From Anaerolineae bacterium (GTDB taxonomy: Bacteria > Chloroflexota > Anaerolineae > B4-G1 > SLSP01), in NCBI GenBank assembly GCA_016934645.1, contig JAFGSL010000630.1:1-5836 (forward strand): a stretch of DNA of 5,836 bases, read 5' to 3'. Shown one piece after another: positions 1 to 5,501 of this stretch. The notes under the pieces were generated by a model. It was not told the origin of the DNA and ran no database searches. It was given only the letters and a program-made list of their open reading frames with translations. Position 1 is the stretch's first letter; each line of letters starts with the position of its first letter. The position numbers and the translations under genes were made by a program.

Positions 1-1
1 C

Positions 2-127
2 GTTGCAAGTCTCCTGTTTGCGTTTATTTGCTATCGAAGCAAAAGCATCTGGCCGCCGCTGGTCGCGCATCTGATTGGCAATTTCCTGTTATCTATTCTT
101 GGGGTCCTGATGTTGATAGCCAGTTGA
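2..127 (+). CDS. CPBP-family (CAAX/Abi-type) intramembrane metalloprotease, C-terminal end only
   Basis: Frame 2 is open from the window edge to a TGA at 125-127 and gives 41 residues; the start lies outside the window. The peptide is hydrophobic and ends in a membrane helix. It contains RSKSIWPPLVAHLIGN, which resembles the last conserved motif of CPBP (CAAX protease and bacteriocin-processing) membrane proteins: a short basic turn, a [S/T]-[I/L]-W-x-P/A stretch, then HxxxN (His codon at 68-70, Asn codon at 80-82). In this family these residues belong to the intramembrane active site. The final helix (residues 28-41) then closes the protein. The next gene starts 29 bp downstream on the same strand, so the two may be co-transcribed. 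The family call rests on one motif, and the substrate is unknown. Confidence 0.72.
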   Translation, partial: VASLLFAFICYRSKSIWPPLVAHLIGNFLLSILGVLMLIAS

Positions 128-144
128 GGTAGTAAAAACGTATT

Positions 145-150
145 GAGGAG
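145..150 (+). promoter_or_regulatory. Ribosome binding site of the broken hydrolase gene
   Basis: GAGGAG lies 6 nt before the ATG at 157. It fixes the original start of the hydrolase and shows that the N-terminal piece is a genuine gene start rather than a chance open frame. Confidence 0.75.
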
Positions 151-156
151 TGCATT

Positions 157-475
157 ATGTCCGTTGGTTTGATTCTTGTTGACAATCAAAACGACTATTT
201 TGCACACGGGAAAATGGAACTAGAAGGCAGCGAACAGGCAGGCCAGGTCGCCGGGCGATTGTTGGACTTCTTTTATGTGTGTGGATGCCACGACCAGAGC
301 CGCAGCCGATTATGGCTATGCATGTCTGATCGCGCAAGATGCGTGCGCCACCCGCAGCTTGCGATTCAACGACAGGGTCGTTTCGGCGTTGGACGTGCAT
401 ACGGCATTCCTGGCAGCCCTCAATGGCTCGTATGGAAAGGTGATGTCGGCGGACAGTATCATGGCTGAGTTGTAA
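157..475 (+). pseudogene. Isochorismatase-family cysteine hydrolase, internally deleted and frameshifted
   Basis: Two pieces of one family are visible in different frames. Positions 157-273 encode an N-terminus of 39 residues with the VDNQNDYF motif, whose first Asp (residue 9) matches the catalytic Asp of the family. Positions 275-475 encode the C-terminal third, beginning MCVDATTRAA; the Cys codon at 278-280 matches the catalytic Cys, and DACATR and a VHTAFLAALNG-like end follow. The segment in between, normally about 75-85 residues and carrying the catalytic Lys and the GxxTxxC approach, is absent. The pieces total 105 residues against roughly 180-190 in intact relatives. The junction is at about 271-276 and shifts the frame, so translation from 157 runs out of frame to a stop at 466-468. 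The start at 157 has a good ribosome binding site (GAGGAG at 145-150, 6 nt spacing). The lack of other stops in either piece points to a recent deletion or to an assembly or read error. A functional product is unlikely. Confidence 0.85.
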
Positions 476-496
476 GAAGGGAGCCTGGCCTTTTGC

Positions 497-2356
497 TCAC
501 TCCTCCACCGCGATGTAAAGCTCCTCGCTGTTCCAAAGCGTGCTGTAGGCGCTGCCATCGGGACGGAGGCCACGAACCTGGGGGCGCGCGATAAACCAGA
601 AGGGCCGCCAGGTGAGGAAGACGGTGGGGAGATCCTCGAGCAGCAAGGCATCGGCTTCTTGCAGCGCTGTGTCTTGTTCGTCGATATCGATGGACGTCAG
701 CGCGCGCTGGCAGGCTGCATCATACGCCTCTGAGACATAGCCGCTGAAGTTTTCGCCAACCCAGTTTGTGTCTTCGGAAGGAACCCGGGTGGAGAGCCAA
801 CCCCCGCACACTTGCGGCAGTTCGGCGCGCCAGCCGAATAGCGCCATTTCATAGGTGCGCCCAAAGAGGGGGCTGACGGCGTCATTGGCGTAGAAAAGCT
901 GGGGTTCGGTTGGTTTGGACTGTACGCCGATGCTACATGTTTCCAGATCGGCCGCGATATGTGCCGCCGTGACGAAATACTGCGGTCCTAGATGTAGCGT
1001 CAGGCTTAGCGGCGTGTCGTCGGCAAATTCCGGCACATCGTGCGCCTCGCGGATGCCGTTGCCATCCTCGTCGCGCCAGCCGATCTCATCCAACAACGTC
1101 TGCGCCGCGATGGGATCGTAAGCGGTCAGTTCTGCGACGTTCGGGTCGTAGGCTGGATGCCCCGGTGGGATAAAGCCGCTGGCGGGCACGAACGCTTCCC
1201 CAGAAAGCGCCTCGCTTAGCGCGGTGCGGTCGATACACTGCACCAGAGCGTGGCGGACCTGCGGATCGTGCAGTGGGGAGAGCAACTCTTTTTCCGGTTG
1301 CAGGTTGAAGTCGAGCCGTATCACTACGGGGTTGACGTCGGCCCAGATCATCGCCTGGCCTTGCCCAAGTAAGAACATCCACGTCTGCCAGTCGGTGGAC
1401 ATCACTGGATCGGGCAGGAGTACATCGCATTGTCCGGCGAGTAGTAATTCGCCCCACGAACTGGGATCCAGCTTGGGGAAGCGGAAAATGATGGTTTCCA
1501 ACGTGGGTGGGGTGCCGCTATAGTAGGGATTGGGTTCGAGCCGCACCTCGCGCCCGGCCTCCCACGCGACGATACGAAAGGGGCCGGTCGCAGGTGGCGT
1601 GCGATCAGCAAGGACTTGTGCCAACCCTTTGTCCTCCCAACGGTGCGCGGGTTGGGGCGGGAAGAGGAAGCCGGGATAGTCGGTGCTGAGATAGCCGGGA
1701 ATGCCTTCCCAGCGTGCGATGTGGCGATTCACGGCGACAAAGCTGGCCGTGCGCTCGACCAAATCCCGCCAGCGCCCAAAGGTTTCCGGCGATTGCGCCA
1801 GGTAATATCCCAGGATAATGTCATCTGTTGTCAGGGATGTGCCATCGGACCACTTCGCATCGGTTCTGAGGGTAAAGGTGACGACGAGTTGGGGTAGTTG
1901 CAGCGTCTCCTCGCTCTCGTTCGTCTGAATCGCGCCCGTGGTGTCGACGTAGCGCGCGCCGGGTGGGACGGAGACCGCGCGCGTGATCACGTCGCCGGTT
2001 TCCACAGAAGGTACGCGCTCTACCAGGCGCGCTTCCCAGCGATAACCCACACGCTCCAGCGGTTCCTCGTAGAACAGCGCCAGCAGGTCGTAAGCGGATT
2101 GCGAGGGCGCAAATGGGCTGGCGTAAGTCGGCTCAGTCGCACACACCACAAGCTGCTGGGGATGTGGCGTGGGTTCCGGCGTCCATGTGGGGACGGTCGT
2201 CGCTATTGGTGTTGCCATCGGTGTGGGTGTGGCAAGGGTGGGGGATGGGAACGGTGACGGTGACGGTGACGGTGACAGCATTGGCGTCGACGTGGTGCAG
2301 GCCGCCAAGATAATGGTGACCAGGCTGGCGAGCAGAATCCAGCGCAGGCGGATCAT
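497..2356 (-). CDS. ABC transporter substrate-binding lipoprotein, family 5 (oligopeptide/dipeptide type)
   Basis: The 619-residue product is an extracytoplasmic solute-binding lipoprotein. Residues 1-19 form a signal peptide and LAAC at 17-20 is a lipobox with Cys20. Residues 21-67 are a low-complexity Pro/Ser/Thr linker with four Ser-Pro pairs (28-35), which probably holds the binding domain away from the membrane. The family 5 fold follows, with hallmark stretches: FTLRTDAKWSDGTSLTTDDI (161-180), GPFRIVAWEAGREVRLEPNPYY (near 258-279), DPQVRHAL (364-371), IDR (375-377) and a WRDEDGNGIRE segment (427-437). Relatives bind oligopeptides, dipeptides, nickel or other solutes; the ligand cannot be told from sequence. 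No permease or ATPase gene is in view, so it is either an orphan or works with a transporter encoded elsewhere. The ATG overlaps the stop of the upstream transferase gene (ATGA), and AAAGGA lies 6 nt before it. It is the last gene before the convergent plus-strand pair. Confidence 0.93.
   Translation of the reverse strand: MIRLRWILLASLVTIILAACTTSTPMLSPSPSPSPFPSPTLATPTPMATPIATTVPTWTPEPTPHPQQLVVCATEPTYASPFAPSQSAYDLLALFYEEPLERVGYRWEARLVERVPSVETGDVITRAVSVPPGARYVDTTGAIQTNESEETLQLPQLVVTFTLRTDAKWSDGTSLTTDDIILGYYLAQSPETFGRWRDLVERTASFVAVNRHIARWEGIPGYLSTDYPGFLFPPQPAHRWEDKGLAQVLADRTPPATGPFRIVAWEAGREVRLEPNPYYSGTPPTLETIIFRFPKLDPSSWGELLLAGQCDVLLPDPVMSTDWQTWMFLLGQGQAMIWADVNPVVIRLDFNLQPEKELLSPLHDPQVRHALVQCIDRTALSEALSGEAFVPASGFIPPGHPAYDPNVAELTAYDPIAAQTLLDEIGWRDEDGNGIREAHDVPEFADDTPLSLTLHLGPQYFVTAAHIAADLETCSIGVQSKPTEPQLFYANDAVSPLFGRTYEMALFGWRAELPQVCGGWLSTRVPSEDTNWVGENFSGYVSEAYDAACQRALTSIDIDEQDTALQEADALLLEDLPTVFLTWRPFWFIARPQVRGLRPDGSAYSTLWNSEELYIAVEE
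2251..2276. repeat. Hexanucleotide microsatellite (ACGGTG x 4.3) coding for Ser-Pro repeats
   Basis: A perfect period-6 run of 26 bp lies within the linker of the family 5 binding protein. Read on the minus strand it encodes four Ser-Pro pairs (residues 28-35). Slippage by whole units would change linker length by two residues without breaking the frame. Confidence 0.9.
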
Positions 2357-3381
2357 ACGGCATCCTTTCGGCTGAGATACAACAATAAGGCCAACGTCAA
2401 CCCTCCTAGCAACGCCAGAGCAACCAGTTTATAGAGGCGCGAGGCCAGTGTCAGTCCCAGCGTTCCGGCAATTGCGCAAAATCCCCAGTAGCCAGAAACG
2501 ATGGCGCGAGTTGAATATCCGGCATCCTGCAAGCGGAAATGGAGGTGACGGCGATCTCCACGAAAGGGACTTGCTCCGTGTCGCCAGCGATCCAAGATCG
2601 TCCATGCCACGTCGACGATAGGGATGCCCATCACCAGCAGCACGGTCGCAACGCGTCCTCCAGCGATCAGGCCAAGTGCACCGAGTAGATAGCCCACCAT
2701 AAAAGCGCCATTGCTGCCCATAAAGACGCGCGCCGGAGCGATGTTGTAGACCAGAAACCCCAAAGACGCGCCAAGCAGTGCTAGCGCTTGAGGAATTACG
2801 CTATACTGTTCGGAGCGGAACATGTGAAGGCTTAACACCGCTGCCAGAATCGCTGCGACGCCTGCGACCAACCCGTCCAGTCCATCCAGCCAGTTGACGG
2901 TGACGATCATGCCGGTCATCCAAAACAGCGTGAGGGGGATATACAGCAGGGCGGGCAGAACGACCAGCCCGTTGGTCAACGGATTGTTGAAGCGTTCCAG
3001 GATGATGAGCGTGCCGACGGCGATCCCGGCGGACAGAGCGTAGCCGCTGTATTGTGCCCAAGGCGGCAGATCATACCGGTCATCGATCACGCCCACGATG
3101 AACATGACCACCGCACCGATGATCAACCCCCAAAGGCGACGGGCTTCGTTAGGATCGGCGGTGGGGATGGCATTGATCCGCGAGAAGAGCAACGCGCCGA
3201 AGAACCCCGTTGCAAGCCCAAGACCACCGAGCTTGGAGACCGCACCACCGTGCCGTCGCCTTTTGTCCGGTAATGCGACGATGTGCCAACGTCGACCTAG
3301 CCATCCGCCCAATGGCGTGATAAGCAACGCGAGGCCAAAACCCGTCAGCACAGTCAGCGCATACTGTCCCGTAAAGTTCAC
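2353..3381 (-). CDS. Glycosyltransferase family 4 (WecA/TagO/MraY-type) polyprenyl-phosphate sugar-1-phosphate transferase
   Basis: The 342-residue polytopic membrane protein has about ten or eleven hydrophobic helices. Its family moves a phospho-sugar (for example GlcNAc-1-P from UDP-GlcNAc) to a polyprenyl phosphate, releasing UMP, to start cell-wall or surface glycan synthesis. Visible motifs are LPDKRRRHGG..SKLGG (38-53), the acidic pair in GVIDDRYDL (D100, D101), NWLDGLDGL (163-171), IPIVD (253-257) and RRHLHFRL (277-284). One position is unusual: the loop that normally reads FMGDxGS reads FMGSNGA (220-226), so the Mg-binding Asp is Ser223. The HLHF motif and lack of peptidoglycan-specific features fit the WecA/TagO branch better than true MraY. 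The gene starts with GTG, chosen because AAGGAG lies 5 nt upstream. It follows upp after 9 nt and overlaps the next gene by 4 nt (ATGA). The exact sugar substrate cannot be read. Confidence 0.93.
   Translation of the reverse strand: MNFTGQYALTVLTGFGLALLITPLGGWLGRRWHIVALPDKRRRHGGAVSKLGGLGLATGFFGALLFSRINAIPTADPNEARRLWGLIIGAVVMFIVGVIDDRYDLPPWAQYSGYALSAGIAVGTLIILERFNNPLTNGLVVLPALLYIPLTLFWMTGMIVTVNWLDGLDGLVAGVAAILAAVLSLHMFRSEQYSVIPQALALLGASLGFLVYNIAPARVFMGSNGAFMVGYLLGALGLIAGGRVATVLLVMGIPIVDVAWTILDRWRHGASPFRGDRRHLHFRLQDAGYSTRAIVSGYWGFCAIAGTLGLTLASRLYKLVALALLGGLTLALLLYLSRKDAV
2363..2368 (-). promoter_or_regulatory. Ribosome binding site for the family 5 binding protein, inside the transferase gene
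   Basis: The minus strand reads AAAGGA, 6 nt before the ATG at 2356-2354. It sits within the last codons of the transferase gene and supports this start and translational coupling through the ATGA overlap. Confidence 0.6.
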
Positions 3382-3386
3382 GGTCG

Positions 3387-3392
3387 CTCCTT
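3387..3392 (-). promoter_or_regulatory. Ribosome binding site of the transferase gene, overlapping the upp stop codon
   Basis: The minus strand reads TAAGGAG; the last two bases of the upp TAA are the first two of AAGGAG, 5 nt before the GTG at 3381. It decides the GTG start and suggests that ribosomes finishing upp re-initiate on the transferase. Confidence 0.8.
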
Positions 3393-4017
3393 AGCCAGTA
3401 CCAAACTGCCGGTCTCCGGCATCCCCCAATCCCGGTACGATGTAGCCAATCTCGTTCAGGCGTTCGTCCACCGATGCGACGTAAATATCCACGTCAGGAT
3501 GCTGCGAGGTAAGCGTCTCAATGCCTTCTGGCGCGGCAATCAGTCCCATGAACTTGATGCGACGGGCGCCCCATGCCTTCAAAATCTCTACCGTTTTCAC
3601 TGCCGACCCGCCGGTTGCCAGCATCGGATCCAGAATCAGGCACACGGACACCGTGGGGTGGATCGGCAGCCGGTTGTAGTAGGCTACGGGGCGCAGTGTT
3701 TGCTCGTCGCGGAAGAGGCCGATGTGCCAGACTTCCGCCGACGGGATCATCTCCCAGATCCCCTCTACCATTCCCAGGCCGGAACGCAGGATGGGGATCA
3801 AGCCGATGGGTTCTTTGAGTTTGTAACCTGCCGTTGTGGTCAGCGGTGTCTCCACCTCAGCGGGGGCAATTTCCAGATCCCTGGTAGCCTCGTAGGCCAA
3901 CAGCAGCGTGATTTCACGGATCAACTCGCGGAACTTCTTGGGATCGGTATCTATACTGCGTAGATAGGTCAATTTATGCTTCACCAGTGGATGATCAGAA
4001 ACGTATACCTTGGCCAT
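3391..4017 (-). CDS. upp: Uracil phosphoribosyltransferase
   Basis: This cytoplasmic enzyme of pyrimidine salvage makes UMP and pyrophosphate from uracil and PRPP. The 208-residue product has the normal length and is complete. Diagnostic segments are the early conserved block [13 protein letters not shown] (8-20), PILRSGLGM (75-83), the PRPP-binding loop [11 protein letters not shown] (129-139) and the uracil-binding C-terminal block [16 protein letters not shown] (192-207). The ATG at 4017-4015 is preceded by AAGGAG 4 nt upstream, and the first residues match the usual family start. The gene is the first of a three-gene operon with the WecA-type transferase and the family 5 binding protein, driven by the near-consensus promoter at 4129-4156. 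No uracil permease gene is adjacent. Nothing in the sequence is degraded or atypical. Confidence 0.98.
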   Translation of the reverse strand: MAKVYVSDHPLVKHKLTYLRSIDTDPKKFRELIREITLLLAYEATRDLEIAPAEVETPLTTTAGYKLKEPIGLIPILRSGLGMVEGIWEMIPSAEVWHIGLFRDEQTLRPVAYYNRLPIHPTVSVCLILDPMLATGGSAVKTVEILKAWGARRIKFMGLIAAPEGIETLTSQHPDVDIYVASVDERLNEIGYIVPGLGDAGDRQFGTG

Positions 4018-4021
4018 ACTT

Positions 4022-4027
4022 CTCCTT
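4022..4027 (-). promoter_or_regulatory. Ribosome binding site of upp
   Basis: The minus strand reads AAGGAG, 4 nt before the upp ATG. The spacing is slightly short but the match is strong and sets the start. Confidence 0.75.
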
Positions 4028-4069
4028 CAGACTCAACGGATTTGATGGATGCAAACTATGATACGTGAT

Positions 4070-4090
4070 GCGTGAAGCTATTTCTCACGC
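4070..4090 (-). other. Small inverted repeat in the upp leader
   Basis: GCGTGA and TCACGC form a perfect 6-bp stem around a 9-nt loop, lying about 32-52 nt downstream of the predicted transcription start and about 50 nt before the upp start. No run of U follows in the upp direction, so it is not a plain terminator. It could be an RNA hairpin or a protein-binding dyad, or it could be chance. Confidence 0.4.
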
Positions 4091-4128
4091 CATTGTTGGG
4101 TGTCTCCCCCTTTACCAAACCAGAAGGC

Positions 4129-4156
4129 ATTGTACCCAGGCAAGGGTGATTGTCAA
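4129..4156 (-). promoter_or_regulatory. Sigma70-type promoter of the upp operon
   Basis: On the minus strand the -35 box TTGACA (4156-4151) is a perfect consensus match. A 16-bp spacer leads to TACAAT (4134-4129), one base from the consensus TATAAT. Transcription should start near 4122, giving a leader of about 105 nt before upp. The promoter lies in the only sizeable intergenic gap (4018-4164) and begins 8 bp after the stop of the upstream binding-protein gene, so it separates the two transcription units. I see no terminator between them, so read-through from upstream remains possible. Confidence 0.75.
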
Positions 4157-4164
4157 TAGACTTG

Positions 4165-4926
4165 TTACTGCATCCAACGCTGGATCAGTGCATCGAGTTC
4201 GCCGCTGGCCTCCATTTCATTGAGGATAGCGCTGATAGCTTCGAGAAGTTTGGCATCTTCTTTGCGTGCGGCGATGGTGTAGGGTTCGTCGGTAACGGAC
4301 GGGGTCAGCACACGTAAGCCCGGTGTGTCGCCCAACGCCATCTGCGCAGTCACGTTGTCGAGGATGACTGCGTCCACAATCCCGGCCGCGAGCACGGAGG
4401 TGATGGTTTCCGGTGCGTCGCCAATCATCAGAACTGGGGGCGTGGGCATCGTCTTTTCCCATTGCAGCGCGACCATATGCGCTTCCGTGCCGAAGACCAT
4501 GGCTACTTGTTTGCCTGCCAGATCGGGTACGCCGGTAATGGACGAGTCTTCTGGGACTACAAGCACCTCGCCCGCGTTGAAATAGCTGGAACTGAAAGCG
4601 AATGCTTGCATGCGAGTAGGATCGGGATATAGGGCAGAAATGATCACATCGGCGCGGCCTACAGTGAGCGCGTCGTACAGGGCATCGTAGCCAGTGGTGA
4701 CGAAATGCGCATCCACGCCGAGTCGTGCCGCGATGGCCCGCGCCAGATCGACATCCAGCCCAGTTACCTGGCCCGAACCGTCTACAAACTCGAAGGGCGG
4801 GAAGGAGGGATCGAAGGCCACGCGCAGTGTGCCTGCGGACTGAATCCGCTTGAGGGGGTTAGAGCGTGGCCCTGAGCACGCGCAAAGCAGCAATAGCACT
4901 GCCGCGATCAGCCGTGCTGCGCGCAT
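4165..4926 (-). CDS. Amino-acid ABC transporter substrate-binding lipoprotein, family 3
   Basis: The 253-residue product is predicted to be a membrane-anchored extracytoplasmic binding protein for a polar amino acid or similar small ligand. It starts with MRAARLIAAVLLLLCAC, a short basic n-region and hydrophobic core ending in a lipobox-like LCAC (Cys17; Cys rather than Ala/Ser at -2 is uncommon). The family 3 fold begins at GTLRVAFDPSFPPFEF (about 32-47) and GLDVDLARAIAARLG (56-70). Arg105 in DPTRMQAFAFS fits the residue that holds the ligand carboxylate. Asp190 in VDAVILDN fits the one that holds the amino group. The open frame extends to an ATG at 5010, but that start would overlap the upstream gene and add 28 basic residues before the signal peptide. 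I prefer 4926, although its ribosome binding site (TGAG, 6 nt away) is weak. No permease or ATPase gene is in view. Confidence 0.92.
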   Translation of the reverse strand: MRAARLIAAVLLLLCACSGPRSNPLKRIQSAGTLRVAFDPSFPPFEFVDGSGQVTGLDVDLARAIAARLGVDAHFVTTGYDALYDALTVGRADVIISALYPDPTRMQAFAFSSSYFNAGEVLVVPEDSSITGVPDLAGKQVAMVFGTEAHMVALQWEKTMPTPPVLMIGDAPETITSVLAAGIVDAVILDNVTAQMALGDTPGLRVLTPSVTDEPYTIAARKEDAKLLEAISAILNEMEASGELDALIQRWMQ

Positions 4927-4966
4927 ACCACGCTCAGACCAGGAGTGAGTTCTTTTCGACGGCGTC

Positions 4967-5482
4967 TTATAAGTTCGCCGCACCGTTACCAGCGGATGGC
5001 TCTTGTGCATCGGTTTCTTCAGATTCCATATACACGTGCAGCGCGCCGCTGATCTCGCGCGCTAACATATCGCTCATCAACAACATGTTGAGCAATTCTG
5101 CCTCAGTCACAGGATCGTCGGGAGAGCGCATCTGCCACGCCGTCTCCAAAGCGCTGCTCATATCCTGCAGATGCGTAAGTAAGTCTTCCAGAACCAGGGA
5201 CGGGAAAGCTGTCCACTGGCGTAACATCACCAGTGGCCCGCTCCAAAAGCCCTGCACTTTTAACTCGGCCCGCATAAGGGGAGTAAGCATCTCCAACTCC
5301 TCCAGGCCCTCGATAATTTCAAAGGTCTCGTCGGAGGCGATGAGGTATTCAAACATCTCCGGGTTAATCCACGCCATTAACCCTTCATCCACCAGGTCTT
5401 CGTAGAGGTCTTCCAATGGAACCAGAATGTGCGTTGATTGTGCCAGGATGTGCGTTGTGCGTGTCGTAATCGGGTCTTTCAT
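4967..5482 (-). CDS. Hypothetical acidic protein downstream of rarA
   Basis: I do not recognise this 171-residue protein. It is strongly acidic (about 32 Asp/Glu against 7 Lys/Arg), rich in Met (12) and Leu, and looks mostly alpha-helical, with runs such as LEDLYEDLVDEGL (23-35) and FEIIEGLEELEML (54-66). It has no signal peptide, no membrane segment and no Cys. The last 20 residues are polar and probably disordered. It appears to be a real gene: the ATG at 5482-5480 has GGAG 5 nt upstream, the start follows the rarA stop after 19 nt, and codon use resembles the neighbours. It is probably co-transcribed with rarA and the binding protein that follows 40 bp later. A cytoplasmic protein-protein interaction role is possible but unsupported. 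Confidence 0.8.
   Translation of the reverse strand: MKDPITTRTTHILAQSTHILVPLEDLYEDLVDEGLMAWINPEMFEYLIASDETFEIIEGLEELEMLTPLMRAELKVQGFWSGPLVMLRQWTAFPSLVLEDLLTHLQDMSSALETAWQMRSPDDPVTEAELLNMLLMSDMLAREISGALHVYMESEETDAQEPSAGNGAANL
5422..5455 (-). repeat. Short imperfect direct repeat at the start of the acidic gene
   Basis: A 13-bp unit, ACGCACATYCTGG, occurs at 5455-5443 and 5434-5422 (minus strand) with one mismatch and a 21-bp period. Both copies are in the same reading frame and encode Thr-His-Ile-Leu (residues 10-13 and 17-20). It looks like a small in-frame duplication. Confidence 0.55.
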
Positions 5483-5501
5483 AGTTGCTCCAGTTGCTTG
5501 C

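Larger units (their letters stand above)
4018..4164. other. Longest gap between genes: promoter and leader of upp
   Basis: This 147-bp gap holds the promoter, the predicted leader with its small stem-loop, and the upp ribosome binding site. I see no open frame, tRNA, recognised riboswitch or terminator in it. Confidence 0.7.

Noticed and set aside
275..475. C-terminal hydrolase piece as an independent small gene
   Set aside because: Its Met is an ordinary internal residue of the family motif and no ribosome binding site precedes it; it is better explained as part of a deleted gene.
476..496. Possible terminator between the converging stops (AAGG...CCTTTT)
   Set aside because: The stem is only 4 bp with an 8-nt loop and a T run of four; too weak to call.
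3499..3963. Plus-strand open frame of 154 codons opposite upp
   Set aside because: It is antisense to a textbook upp gene, its translation has no recognisable motif and is odd in composition, and it has no clear ribosome binding site.
4018..4122. PyrR-type attenuator or riboswitch in the upp leader
   Set aside because: I found no PyrR-like binding loop, no terminator with a U tract and no known riboswitch core; only one small stem-loop is visible.
4927..5010. Extended start of the family 3 binding protein at the ATG at 5010
   Set aside because: It would put 28 polar, basic residues before a normal lipoprotein signal peptide and overlap the preceding gene by 44 bp.
4866..5405. Plus-strand open frame of 179 codons opposite the acidic protein and the family 3 binding protein
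   Set aside because: It overlaps the start of a clear lipoprotein gene and most of the acidic gene; its Ser-rich translation looks like a reverse-strand shadow.
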